From Pseudovirgaria hyperparasitica (taxonomy: Eukaryota; Ascomycota; Dothideomycetes; Acrospermales; Acrospermaceae), in assembly GCF_010093815.1 (NCBI RefSeq), contig NW_022985549.1, forward strand, positions 310,001 to 374,000: a DNA stretch of 64,000 nucleotides. The letters are read 5' to 3'. The notes beneath the pieces were generated by a model. It made no database searches, was not told the DNA's origin, and saw only the letters and a list, made by a program, of their open reading frames with translations. Below are positions 34,553 to 46,171 of the stretch, one piece after another. A program made the translations under genes and the position numbers. Within the stretch, counting starts at the first letter, position 1. The number at the start of each line of letters is the position of its first letter.

Positions 34553-35672
34553 TTTTGTGTTGCTAACAGCTGTTCAGACCGCCACAGGGGCGAAGGAGAC
34601 CTGCTTCAGGCTCGGTTTCTGCTGGTGAGCCGAAAAGAGTGCGACCGTGAGAACTGGATCGGGGTGTTTGTGTGATGCGCACAACCGACCGGTATGCGGC
34701 CACGGTCGAGGACGAGATTCCGGGGCGGGCTGGCGGGCTGGCGGGCTCGACAGGCGCAGATGTTGGTTGATGCGGGGATCCTGGGGCAGACCGCTTTCCA
34801 GACGATGAACATTACCATACCCACCACCCTTTCACCTACCTAGTGTGATGAGATTCACCCGCGACTTCTTTTCTCCCTACACGGCGTTTTATCTTTCCTA
34901 CGGTCCTGTACTGCTGCTCCTGGGCGTGTAGCCAAGGGGGGGCCTGTGTCTTATTTGGCAAGCAGCCTGTATCTATTCTGGCAAGTCCACGGCGGCTTGC
35001 AAAACCTCAGTAGTGGTGGTGGTAGTAGTAGATGAAGAATATATATATATACATCACATTGCCTCATTTAGTACCTTCGCGTGGATTCAGTCTATGTCTG
35101 TCCTACTTTGTCGTAGTGTAAATAATGATTATGTGATGCAGTATCGCGAAATCCCAATGCATGCAATGCATGTTGCACGCACGGTTCACGTCTTGTTTCT
35201 ATCAATAGCGCCGCTCAACATGCCAGGGGACGGCGCGCCGGCCGGGGCGGGCGTGTGTGATACGTCACACACGTTTTCGTTCCAAGGATGGTCCAAGCTC
35301 CCTCCCTCAGCTTCTTACAGCTACCACCTGTGCATGAAACTTTCCTCTCTCTGTTCTGCCATTCCTGTTCCCTCACTAGTCGTCAAAGCTGTATACCGAC
35401 AGTAGCTTCACCACGTATCCACCACACGACCTCGCGAATCGAATCGAACCCGGAGACGTCGCGCCCTGACGATTGCGCTTTAGCTGCTGAGCTTGCCTGC
35501 CTTGCCTGCCTCGCGGTTTCGACGGAGTGTTGGTGGCTATTTTGCGGTCTCAGATCTCACTTTGCGAAACGTGTTCGATACAGCCTCGTTCATCTCCTCT
35601 GATTCTCTATCCTGAAGACTCCTCTCCTCCACCCACTCAACAACTCACCCAACCCCCTCCTCAAAGAGAGCA
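34553..35672. other. Intergenic
   Basis: 3' flank of the PKA regulatory gene and 5' flank of the microprotein gene. A triple GGCGGGCT repeat lies at 34725-34746, a short TA run at about 35040. No gene supported. Confidence 0.5.
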
Positions 35673-36238
35673 ATGGACTGCATTCCCCTCCCCATCGTGT
35701 GCTTCCAGTGCGGAACGTGAGTATAAACTCCTTTTTGCTTGGTTTGCTTGGTTTGCTGTGGGGGAATGGATGGATACTGTATAGATTTGTATCAAGAGAG
35801 AAAGAGGCTAACGCGGTAGACGAAACGGGCAGTGATCAGAACCCCTGCCATTGTAAAGTCGTAGGGCCGACGCTTGGGTTTGTGGTTACGGTTGGGATGG
35901 CGGTATGTTTTTTTCTTCTTCTACTTTTCTTCGGTTCTTTTTTCTGTTGTCACTTTTCTCACTTTTTATTTCGACGTTCTGCTGGAACGTGCTGCGTATG
36001 CTGGATGTGAACGCAAGAGGCTAACACACGTGACAGATTGTGTGCTGGCCCGCGAGTCTGCTGTGCTGTTGCTGTGCGACGGAGACGGGGAAGAAGTATG
36101 TGTTTTGTCTCTCATAACGCGGAGAGGGGATGCATAGGAGACCTGTGCGTGTGTGCTCTTGCTAATACGTTCCTGTACAGGGTGCTGGCCTTGCCGGTTG
36201 ATACGGGGAATAAGATTAGTGGGGCGATTCCGATTTAA
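35673..36238 (+). CDS. 76-residue cysteine-rich single-pass membrane microprotein
   Basis: Four very small exons: 35673..35716, 35833..35902, 36037..36095, 36181..36238. All three introns have strong GT..AG ends (gtgagt, gtatgt, gtatgt; ..gggcag, ..tgacag, ..tgtacag), and phases fit exactly to one 77-codon frame ending TAA. The product starts MDCIPLPIVCFQCG, then NPCHCKVVGPT, one hydrophobic segment of about 20 residues (LGFVVTVGMAIVCWPASLL), the block CCCCATETGKK and a short tail ending GAIPI. Ten cysteines in 76 residues flank the membrane segment, as in LITAF-like or brain-protein-I3-like membrane zinc proteins, but I cannot assign a family firmly. The clustered Cys next to the membrane are also candidates for palmitoylation. 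It is undetectable as a single open frame. Confidence 0.78.
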
Positions 36239-37428
36239 TGGGTGACTTTGGGGGGTATAAGAAGGAAGAAAGGGAGGAGTGGAGGGAAGATGTGTGAAAG
36301 GAGATGTATGGGAAAGGAGATGTATAGGAGAGGAGAGGAGGGATAGAAGGGGATGAGCAGGGTAATAAGGGAGTGAAGGACGATGTTTCTGATTCTGCGG
36401 AAAGTACATCTTCTTTGTCTTTTGTCTGTTGAGTCTGAGTCTGTGACTGCTCTGCTGTAGTATGCGTGGAATGTCGTGATGGTGATGATTATTATTGACT
36501 GTACTGCGCATCATCACCACTGCACTGCGCATCATCATCATCATCACCACTGCCCAAACACCATCACTACTGCCGAAACACCCATCCACCCAACACGCCC
36601 CCTTACCACCCCTTACCGCAATGCATCGCATCGCAACGCTCCGCAGCGCAGCGCCCCATACCGCCATGCATCGACGTGCGACAACTCCCCACCCACACCA
36701 ACACCATCGCCCCATTCCAAATCATGCATCGCCGTGCAATCTACACCATGGGTGTTGCAGTTTCCCCGACGACCACAACCCCACAACAGCGCCATATGCG
36801 TTCTGATTTTGCGCTGCTGTGGTGGGTGGGTGTGGTTTGTGGATAAGTGGGAGGAGGAGGGCGTGGGTGTGGGTTATATAGACAGGGGACTGGGTGCCGG
36901 GTAGGGGTGTGTGCTGAGTAGAGGTTAGAGGGTGATGGGTAGGGTGGTGTGCTGGGTGAGGGGTGCTGGTGCTGGGTAAGTTGATAAGGGAGGAGTATGG
37001 AGGCGTTTGCTGCGTATGGGGGTGTCGGGTAAGTGAAGGGTATGGACGGGTGTGTGCCGGGTAAGTGCATATAGTTTATATAAGTGGGTGCTGGGTAGGA
37101 GTATACAAGTCAGGTGACGGGTACAGATATATAGGCGAGGTAACGAGTGCATATGGAGGTGAGGTAGCGGGCATGGTTCATAGTTCATAGTATATAGAAA
37201 GGAGTGGAGAGGTTAGGGGATGTGTAGAGGTTTATAGGTAAGGTATAGGTATATTTATAGTTGTACAGTTAAGGTTATACGCATGTAGCCAAGGCAACAG
37301 TTGAGACCTATAAGGCGACCTTACGGGTAGAGGGGTAAGGTTAAGGTATAGAAGTAAAAGTAACAGGTATATAGGTAAGGTAATGTATGGCTTTCTGTGT
37401 GTACGAGTTCCAGCTACTAGAATCCCGC
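36239..37428. repeat. Low-complexity tract with strand-composition switch
   Basis: Seen: a GGAGAGGA purine stretch at 36250-36350, then a C/A-rich stretch at 36490-36760 (CATCAC and CCACC words), then from about 36800 a G/T-rich stretch to 37420 with loosely repeated GTGCTGGGTA, GGGTAGG and GGTAAGGTATAGG words. The rich strand flips once near 36800. No gene supported; frames are repeat translations. Confidence 0.5.
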
Positions 37429-38988
37429 CTAGGATGTGCGCCATAAGATTGATGAGAGCCATCTAATCTTATCACCGACGCAGTGAACGGTCAGTGGGAC
37501 CTTTAGAAACGAACGCTGGAAGAGTTTGTAGAATTCCTGACAGTCGGGACACATGGCATCTCGACTGACCGTTATACATCCTCGTGGGAGATTTGTCGGA
37601 AGCACTGCTTCGAGTTCGGAAGTTACCCCTATACTTTCTTCGTCCTCGTACTTGAAGATGTAGTGCCGATTCATATAGTACGCAACCAACTGTTTCTCAA
37701 CATGAGAAGCATAGCTTTCACTGACATCGTGGCCGATCCTTGCACAGAGTTGCTTCGCTCGGCGCGTCCAGATCTTATTATTGAGAGTGTCCTCTCGAGA
37801 TGTCTGCGAATACCCACTCATTGCACTGATGACCGGGTACGAAGGCCCACGATCCAAGCGACCAAAGGCCTTTGTTCCTTCTCGGTCCCCAAGCTTATAC
37901 ATGGTATCAGCCTGGTAGAAGCACAAAGACGTCGCATCTGCTTTGTGAAAGTACCCTTGGCGAGGGCCGCCGATAGGGACTGGGAATCGGTCTCCTCGAA
38001 GCTCCTGCTCCTTCCGGCACAATAGAGCATGAATCCTTGCGCGCTGTCGGTTTGAGTCCGTACGCACTGTCATCATTCCATTAGCCCTTTCGATTCGCTC
38101 TGCGTCGTTGCGTTCTGCCACGGCTGCGAGGTCACTTGCTCGGTGTCCATTCGCGTCCATGGAGAGGACATCCGCACCATTATTTACGAGAAAGTCCACA
38201 GTCTCAAAGCGGCCCCACAGAGCGGCTTCCATGAGGGCTGTTCGACCATAATGGTCAATCCGGTCGATAGGCATACCTCTCTCCGTCAATAATTCCACCG
38301 TTTGGAGGCCATTCTCTTCTGCCGCTGCGAGTATTACTCCGTTCGCACCTTGAATGTTCACGTAACTGGCGAAGTCGTCGTCTGGATACATTCTGAAATG
38401 ATTATCGAGTTTCTGAGTATCTCCTTGAGCACAAAAAGACACATAGAATTTCCTGCGTAAATTTGGGTCTGCCATCGGATCGGTGAAACAGCGATATCGG
38501 TCAGGTTCATGTTGTCGTGGATCCGAACCTTGACTATCAGACAATGTTGTCCTTGCTAGCGACTCTGTGATGGCATCCGTGCCATCAGGACCGGGCTCGC
38601 TCTTCCCATTCCTATATTCTTCAGGATCGTCAAAATACACTCCATGCAAGCTCTCGTACTCCTCCAAGAGTCGACGTGGCGGGTTGCCGCGTCTTAAAGG
38701 ATCCTACATCAAGCCCTGGCTCGTAACGAGGTGTATCTTGCCAGAATCTTTATCCAGCTCCCAACCGTACGCGTCGGTCAAGTTGTCGATTTCGTCGGGC
38801 CAGACTATACGGTAGGATTTTCCTCCGCTGACATCGATGCAATCCGCTGAACGTCGTTCTCTTCTGCGCCTGGAATGCTCTGTAAGACCGTGACCATGTG
38901 AGTCAAGACAAAATGGACATAGCACTCGGAAGGAGCTGGCATTCCACCAAAGGACCAGTGCTGGTACCAAGTTTTCGGTATCGGGCAT
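37429..38988 (-). CDS. Ankyrin-repeat protein with C-terminal cytidine-deaminase-like fold, interrupted by one in-frame TAG
   Basis: One frame from ATG at 38988 to 37429, broken only by TAG at 38704-38706 (..VTSQGLM-stop-DPLRRGN..). It would give 520 positions without that codon. N-terminal part: PFCLDSHGHGL and SYRIVWPDEIDNLTDAYGWELDK. Middle: ankyrin repeats (NGVILAAAEENGLQTVELL and DHYGRTALMEAALWGRFETVDFLVNNGAD). C-terminus: SHVEKQLVAYYM followed 45 residues on by AMCPDCQEF, an H-x-E with C-x-x-C zinc signature of the deaminase superfamily, close to the DYW type; ankyrin fusions of such deaminases are known in fungi. The substrate may be RNA, DNA or a free base. A 66-nt in-frame intron (gttacg..ttggag) could remove the stop, but both sites are weak. 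A downstream ATG (MADPNLRRKF) would still include ankyrin and deaminase parts. A pseudogene remains possible. Confidence 0.65.
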
Positions 38989-39861
38989 GTTGCAGCGTTA
39001 GTTTAGACGGTTCGCGATTTTTGACATCAAAGGTCTGTTTCAACTAGAGAGGGAATGAAGACTTGAAAGTGGCTTATGGCCGGGTGTAGCTGAGATACTC
39101 AGGGATGAAGCAAGGCAACAGCGTGAGGGGTTAGCTGAGTGCTTGTGAGTGTAAAGTGCGGGGCTTCTGTATGTGCTTTTGTAAGAATAAAACATGGTAA
39201 TGTATTGATATACGTAAACATTGATTGGTTACTTGTGATGTATTTGCTGGTTGCTGGTTAAAAATACTAACAGGGCTGTTAAACGTAGTTTGAATGGGAT
39301 GGTACCTCCCAATCTCTCACCAGGTTGCATCTGGACGAGATTGCACCCTGCTCGGGCTTCGGTTTCCAGGAATGACCTTGCCCTCACTAGATGGAATATC
39401 GTTTCATGGTAGGTAAGGTGCACTGCTGATGATCACTTTCGAGTTGGAGTTTCGCGCCATGTAGGGATGTCAGGTTGTATGCATACACGACCATCTCCTC
39501 GACGTTGCTTAGGCTGCAGGACATCTCCCCAATCCAGACAAATGCAAGGTTCTGGTCGTAGCATAACTTGGAAAATCTCCCACATGAGCGACGGAGAAGT
39601 CGTTCGAAGTGTTGGTGTCTACTTCATTCGATGCCCATGGGCTAGGTGTAGGAGTGGGTGTATGTGCATGTCTTCTTCAGGCCTGTAGCCCGCACATGCT
39701 GCAAGAGACTTCTCCAGAACTGAGACCCGGAACAGATCTCCTAGATATCTTGCTGACTACCGAAGACAACACTGGTACCGGAACATTGATGTTCGAGGGG
39801 CTCAAGTGAAGCCCGGTTGTGGTTGGCCACATTTCAAGACCGGAGGGAACTTTACAAGAGG
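38989..39861. other. Intergenic
   Basis: Small plus-strand frames at 39467-39809 include a plausible tail (DLLDILLTTEDNTGTGTLMFEGLK) but no start or motif. Probably a fragment or chance. Otherwise nothing seen. Confidence 0.45.
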
Positions 39862-40791
39862 TTACAAAGGCGATGAAGACCCTGAAGACTTCAGACTATG
39901 GAATAGTTCTTGTTCCGCGTTCTCGTGAATAGACCGGGCAGCCTTGCGCAGTAAGTCAACCTCTCGCAACAACTCAACCACTTTTGGTAAGAGGTGCTCT
40001 GTCCACAGACGATATCCATCGATTGAGAGATGTACATGATCAACAAGATGTTCCTTGCAGACTTTTGGCGCAGGAGCTAGATACAAGATCTGTAGAGCTC
40101 CGATATTTTCATTCATGCTGTTGACTAGATCTTGGATCTTCCCGTTCGCGTCATCAACTAGCTCATCCGATATGTCATTCCGGTAGAAGAGACCAGTAAC
40201 GAGAATCTTTGACCCAGCTCGAGCTATGTGGAGTAGCGCCTGCAATATGAGGCGCATGTAATCACGGTCCCGATCCTTCAGACCTTGCTTATGGTGCAGG
40301 TTGTTGGTGCCGCAATGTAGCACGAAAAGTTTGATATTATGAGCTCCTAATGTTGGAAGCAACCCGTCCAGGTTTTTCGCTTTTTCGCCTGCAAGCCGAT
40401 AGACGATGTTCTGAACGCCGTCACCGCCAACGCCTGTGTTGAAAACGCCATCTAGGCGTTTATGAAAGAGCGGATTGGTGGCCTTGAGTTGGTTAAAGGC
40501 TCTTCCACCTAGCATTTCGGTGGACGGCCAGGGCTCCAGACTAGCACTTTGGCCTGTGGTCTTCATACGCTCAAACATGCTGTCTCCAAGCAAGACAGTG
40601 GACAAAGCATCATTGGGGGAGAGCTTTTTCAGGTCGGCGATGTGTATACTCGATGTCTCTTCAGATCGTTGCTTCCATTTTGCGTTGTCGACGAGGAGTT
40701 TGTGCATTTGCGATCTGGAAATCTCTTGATTTTCGTTCTCACTGGAAATCGTGATGCCTGCGTCGGAAGGGGTTGTAGCTGGACCCGACAT
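39862..40791 (-). CDS. SGNH/GDSL-type hydrolase (PAF-acetylhydrolase 1B-like)
   Basis: 309 residues, single exon, ATG at 40791. The fold's blocks are all visible: nucleophile block VLLGDS (Asp70-Ser71), glycine block NTGVGGDGVQN at about 118-128, Asn block LHCGTNNL at about 158-165, and acid/base block DHVHLSIDGY with Asp251 and His254. The short C-terminus is helical and acidic/basic mixed (ELLREVDLLRKAARSI). There is no signal peptide, so it is intracellular, unlike most GDSL lipases. The block pattern is nearest to the alpha-1 subunit type of PAF acetylhydrolase, i.e. hydrolysis of small acyl or acetyl esters; the true substrate is not known. Confidence 0.86.
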   Translation of the reverse strand: MSGPATTPSDAGITISSENENQEISRSQMHKLLVDNAKWKQRSEETSSIHIADLKKLSPNDALSTVLLGDSMFERMKTTGQSASLEPWPSTEMLGGRAFNQLKATNPLFHKRLDGVFNTGVGGDGVQNIVYRLAGEKAKNLDGLLPTLGAHNIKLFVLHCGTNNLHHKQGLKDRDRDYMRLILQALLHIARAGSKILVTGLFYRNDISDELVDDANGKIQDLVNSMNENIGALQILYLAPAPKVCKEHLVDHVHLSIDGYRLWTEHLLPKVVELLREVDLLRKAARSIHENAEQELFHSLKSSGSSSPL

Positions 40792-41809
40792 GTCGAAAGA
40801 ACGGGTAGACTACTGTATCTGAAAGTGATGACAAGATGAGCTTGTTGCCTATATGACAGTCTCGTCAACTTTCGCTTGGCGTTGACGATGGTTCTGAGAT
40901 AAGGCAGCTGATGAGAAGGACTACGGTTACGAGATTTTAAATCAATATTCTGGCCATGGGTAGAATAATGGAACGCAGAACGAATATGGACCAAAGAAAG
41001 CAAGTCGATGTGTGTTGTTTAAAATCATTGAGGAGACGACACCGCAATTTCCAATCTATACGGAGCAGGCCGTCTCGGTGTCCACATTTGCGATTAATGA
41101 CACGTCGTAGCACATCGGGATCGCTGTGTGATACTAACGCAAGATCACACGATAGTCGCACTCGCGACTTCGTATCTAACCATCTTCCAAGACCTAGGCA
41201 ATATTAAGGTATCGGGTGGTAATCGCCATGAGCAAACCGGCGACCTCAGTCAGCATTTGGTATACTGGATTTTCAGAAATTTAGCTTGCCATCACTGGCG
41301 GCTAACAGCATATCAATAAGAGAGCCTTGTTGACCAAATCAAGAGCAGTTGCCAACAAAGTTTCGATATCATGAAGCAAAGATGACCGAGCATTCGATGA
41401 AACCTGAGGTCGAGATGACCTTGTAGACCAAAGAGCGCTAGCCGTTAATGGATTAGCGGTCTAACTATAAAATGCGTCCAAAGACAACCTCTCGAGACTC
41501 TCTGTCCAACATCCCACGTCGGTCTGTCCATACCATTGATCTATCAGACGTTGAGCTAAATAAGCCACTCGATATACTCATCTGTTCGGGATTAAATGAT
41601 GTGAAAGATGTTGCGAACGATTCTCACAGAGCCGAAGTCTTTTCGACGACGATAATCGATTCCTCACTCGAACGGCGCGTGCAGTCTATACAGTGGCGCA
41701 GCAATGCCAAGTGTTGCATCTCGCATATCAGAATTTACTAGTACAACATCCCATAAAGGTACAGTGTAGATGCGAACTAGAAGCCAGGGGATTGCGATAG
41801 CTGCCTGGG
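40792..41809. other. Intergenic with one doubtful small frame
   Basis: The spacer contains an ATG frame at 41472..41741 on the plus strand (89 codons, MRPKTTSRDSL..), preceded by a TATAAA-like word. The product has an orderly stretch, HTIDLSDVELNKPLDILI, but no family is recognised. It could be a real small gene; support is too weak for a call. Confidence 0.4.
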
Positions 41810-43497
41810 ATGGTGGCGCAGCAGTCTCGAAGGAGACACGAGCGGCAGGAAAACTATAAAGGAGTTCTTGGTCCCTCGACCTCATCTTATCCTCCTCACT
41901 CCGCATTGGCTCTGAAACAGGCGGGCAAGTATCATTCTCATCTCGTAACTAGTGAAGCGCAACGAGCGCCATCTTGGGAAATAGAAACAAGTTCATCAAC
42001 AAGAGGCCGGAGCACACCTGTTCTCACAATGTCTTGCAACTTGAGAATTCACGACACGCTACAGATGCAGGCTATAAACGACCAACAGATAGTCAGCGTG
42101 TTACTGCGGCATCTTCTGGTCCAGTCCAAGCCAGGGAACGAGCTGTCCCCGACCCGAACACGTTCCCAGGTCCGCTTGTTTTGCCATATGACGACCTTGC
42201 GGACGACCCGAAGTGGCCCCCGCAGCCTTTCAAAGCTTGGAGGGATGGAAGGTGGCGGAATCCGGTAACGCCTGAGCGGCGCACTATATACCTTGCTGCT
42301 CCTCCTACCACGGCGAAGGCGTTGCAACATGTGTATGACTGGGCGAAGCCGAACCTCGACAGTGGAGAGAATGGGAAGAAAATATACGCTGACTCAGCTG
42401 CATGGCCCGGACCAGGATGGACTAGCAGATTGCAGACGGAAGTTTTTATCTCGTACATCGCAGCGTTCTACCATCCGCTCCCGGTCAAAATATTGCACAA
42501 GCGACTGAAGTTTGTACCATGGGAGAATGACCAACCAAAGACGAAGAGACAAAGGACATCTAGAAAGGAACAGCAAAACGAGATTGCAATTGCAACCGAT
42601 TCGGAGCTGATTCAGATCCGAAATCGACCTTGCCCTGATGACCTCTTTCCTCGACAGCTGAATCTCTGTGACCTTTTGGATGTTGCCATTGAGGTGTTAC
42701 CTGCAGACGCATACGCACTACTAATGCTGACTGATCACGATATTTTCGAGAATGAAGCAGACGATTTCTGCTGCGGACGTGCATTTGGGGGAAGCCGTGT
42801 CGCCGTGGTGTCCACAGCTCGCTATCTCACCGAGCTTGACGCCATGCAAGATATCGATCACGTGCACTCGTGGCCGGCGAGTCATTGCGCAAAATACGTC
42901 AACAGATACTGTGATCTATACTCTGACATAGATGAGAATGACAAGAAGAGGAAAGAGGACGCGAAAAAACTGACAAAAGGAAGAAAGAACGGGAAAGCAA
43001 AAGGGAAGTCGAAGGGTACAGTGCTATATGAATCCTCGCAACATGGTTCCGCCTCGCCTATGAGAGCGGCAATCTCAGTCTACAATGAGAATTCTGATAG
43101 GAACCTGCTTATGGCGCGCGTGGCACGGACGGCATGCCACGAGCTGGGACATTGCTTCGGTATAGACCATTGTGTGTATTACGCATGTTCTATGCAGGGC
43201 ACAAGCTCAGCCGCCGAAGATGCTCGACAGCCTCCATATCTCTGTCCTGTTGACCTGGAAAAGGTTCTTCATGCAACAGGAGGCGAGGAATTGAGCAGAT
43301 ATGATGAACTCTTAAAAGTATGTAAGCAGTGGGCCTGGGCAGAGCTGGATAGTGAGGGTTTCCGCGGTGGCGTATGGTCAAGCCATGCTGCCTGGATCCG
43401 TGAAGTTTTGAGGCAAAAGCGAGGAGACGAGGGGTATGAACCTAATTTCTTCCGCTCTTTGGTGGTCTCTGGGGGGAGGGTCACCAGCTCGACGTGA
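41810..43497 (+). CDS. Archaemetzincin-type zinc metalloprotease (peptidase M54)
   Basis: Main exon 41985..43497 carries the family signature HELGHCFGIDHCVYYACSMQG: H-E-x-x-H-x-x-G-x-x-H-C, the third zinc ligand followed by C-x4-C and the conserved Met-turn. Before it lie RVAVVSTARY and the early block AYALLMLTDHDIF, also typical. A Lys-rich insert (KKRKEDAKKLTKGRKNGKAKGKSKG) separates these from the active site. No ATG exists early in that exon, so I join an upstream exon 41810..41928 over a 56-nt intron (gtatca..aaatag), in phase, giving 543 residues with KRPEHTCSHNVLQL near the junction. Archaemetzincins are intracellular aminopeptidase-like enzymes of uncertain role. Active-site residues are intact. 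The first exon is the weak part. Confidence 0.82.
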
Positions 43498-43896
43498 GCT
43501 AGAATGCGAGAGATTTGCACTGAAGACCTTGCTCCTTTGACCTCTGGACAGGGCGTATGTAGCAATAGGATAAATCTAATTGCGTCTAGAGCCCTGTCTC
43601 ATTTTTCATCAACCGGATCGATTGTCAATGTGAAGCTCAGGGGCATTTATTCAATTCTTACACCGCAACATAAGTAGAAGTCTTGTATAAATTTCATTAC
43701 AATTATGTGATTATACGATCCATTATTAAACCCACACGAGTTCACCTCAGCCGATGTAGCTTCAAGTCTTCCAGTATAGGACAACACGCAACCGTTTCAG
43801 TTTTCCACCTCCGATGTATGTATCATTGGGCGATATGATAGTCATAGTTACCCAATGATTTCGAACATCAAGTGCTAAAACCTTGTGACGAGTCCT
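43498..43896. other. Intergenic, convergent 3' flanks
   Basis: A 399-bp AT-rich spacer between two convergent genes; nothing else seen. Confidence 0.6.
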
Positions 43897-44531
43897 CTAG
43901 CAAAACACGTTGACACCGAGGGAGCCACCGGGAGTATAAGCGCAGACAGCTTTGCCTAATGTCACATCCAAGCTCTCCAGCTTCGTAGTCGCATCCGCCT
44001 GGCACCCTGGTACGGAGTCAATAATACCGAAGGCGAGGGTATCGACGGTGGATTCGAGCGAGCGTAAGACTGCAGCAACCGGTCCAAGAAAAATGCCTTC
44101 TAGAAGCCCCGACTTTCCGATCACAATATTCAGGAGGCGCTGGTGGACGACGACAAACTGTAATTGCGTGAGCATTGTATTTATCAGAAAGGAACCAGAG
44201 GTCTTACGGTGGAGAATGCGTTGCAGACTTGTTGAGCCTCCGCATCAGGGTATTTGCCAGTCCCATCCATGTTCTCAATGTCACGCTGCGCAACATTGAT
44301 GATCTCAGAGAAACCACGGATGACAGGCTCGAAAGGGTTTTGTTGACGCTTCGCAATCACGGTTTCACCTGTTTGGATGCTTGAGGCAATCGGTTGCAGG
44401 TCTTGTGAGAGCTGGGTTATCTGGTTGATATTGGCTACCATTTGTTCGGCGGTAAGGGCACGTCTTTGCATTGTAGGCGCGGACGAGACGAGTCCAGCCA
44501 TCAGGACGTTGACAATGGTGGTGAATTGCAT
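43897..44531 (-). CDS. HsbA-like secreted cell-surface protein
   Basis: Exons 44531..44208 and 44157..43897 joined over a 50-nt intron (gtaaga..ttacag), phase 0; 194 residues. The N-terminus MQFTTIVNVLMAGLVSSAP is a signal peptide. The mature chain is mostly amphipathic helices (LTAEQMVANINQITQLSQDL, FVVVHQRLLNIVIGKSGLL) with four cysteines (QQVCNAF, VPGCQAD, KAVCAYT, and the C-terminal Cys). Length, helical pattern and Cys placement fit the hydrophobic-surface-binding protein A / cell-wall galactomannoprotein family, which is secreted and can coat hydrophobic surfaces and recruit hydrolases. The family call is from pattern recognition, not a search. It may help colonisation of waxy surfaces; that is inference. 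Confidence 0.78.
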
Positions 44532-46171
44532 GATGAAGGATTTGGAGTGAAATGGATAGAGATGTGATGTTCAAGGCAGATGAGTGTGTATGAGTTGGAA
44601 TGAGAATATTTGATTGGGGACTGACTACTTATTATATACTTACTGATGTCTTTATGAGAAGCAGTAAGAGAGTTTGCTGCCATCGGAGCTAATTACCGCT
44701 CAGCGCTACATCTCGTTCTGAGCGATCTATATTCATGAACGATCGCAAGCAAACGAAAGACCGTTGAGTCTATCACAGCTTTCCAGTATTACTCGATGGC
44801 ATAGTATTTCACGAGATCTCCACGACAGTGGTCTCGCATAACATGCGTAAGGCGTTGCTAGCAGGAAGCTGAGCCTGATGACTAGATCTCTTTTTGGGCA
44901 ATGTATGGGAGCGTTTGTAGAGAAAAGATAATGATCGACGAGATGATAGAGACCAGTCGTAAAGCTAGTTGAAGCGATGATATGATCATCGAAAGGAAAA
45001 ATGTTGAGGGTACATTGGCTTAGATGTGTGAGTCTTGAAACTATTGTTAAGGCTTTTGTAACATGTCTGTTACACCCTCGCTATATCTTTCCCTTTCATT
45101 GTCGCCTTTGCTCTTGCTTCCCTCTTCTATGTTCTTGTTTCTGAATGCTAGGTTCGCTCTCGAGTAGACATTAAATTAAAGTCTACTGAAAAAGCTCTGC
45201 AGTGCGGGACGCTAGAAGATAGAGAAGTGGCCGTGAAAAAGAGCATTGACGTTGCATCCATGGGCATGGATCAGCGCCTGATCTCCCACGCAGACTAATT
45301 TTCCGATGACCGATGGTTCGACAGATCTGGCCGGCCAATATTTTAGTGTGACCGCCGCCGATTTTCCAGAGCTGAAATTGTTGTTCATCTCGAATCTTGG
45401 CACTCTCGATACCGTTCGGTATATGGTGTTCCGTGCCGTGTACTAGATCCCGCATTGAATGGCGGGATCGGAAGCTAAAATACATCTACTCAACTCGATA
45501 TCATCATGGATGAAGTAAGGCGATCTATGTTCCCTTTATGTACCAGACTTCAGCCTGGGTAGCTGCCTGAGCAGATCCAGGCTTTAGAGGGCTGATTTTG
45601 TGTCGTGGGTCAAAAGTACTTGACTTTACTCCGTTAGCAGAAACTGAACAATCTTCATCCAGCTCCGGACAATGCTTGCTAAGCATGCATCATGATCTTA
45701 TCGCTGCACAATCGTAAAGTTTATCTCAGGAATGATGTAATGTATCGTCTTCGCAACGTTGTTCACACAGTTCAACGACGCCTTAGCGAGAAAGCTACTG
45801 CGGAGGCGGATTAGTGCTCGTTCAAGCGATTTTGTGGCTACCTGAGACTGGCTTCATCGAGATCGAGGTACAATGATGGCGCCAGCTAAAGAATATAGAA
45901 GGGCCAACAATGTTGGCTTCACCAATAGGACTTGTATCTACTACATGGAAGCAGATTCGATGAGCCTGCTACTCGATCCTTCATGTATAAATTCTGGACT
46001 AGGACAAGCCCAAGCATATTTCTTCAATGGCCGGATTCATTGAGCGCCTGTGAGGAGCATGGAATAAACCGAGAACAGTATCGACCAGTGGGTATAAGAA
46101 TGAGGCTTTGCCGTCTGTTGTAGACATTACTTCCTGCATTCATAGAGCTTAATCTGCAGAAACCTCAAAAA
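44532..46171. other. Intergenic, 1.6 kb
   Basis: No gene supported. On the minus strand 45212-45450 there is an open stretch lacking a proper start (..SVEPSVIGKLVCVGDQALIHAHGCNV..) that reads like the 3' exon of a small secreted protein, possibly a remnant. The rest shows nothing. Confidence 0.45.

Noticed and set aside
45183-45485. 100-residue minus frame with ATG
   Set aside because: Composition not protein-like; a different frame in the same place looks more natural but has no start, so only a remnant is suggested.
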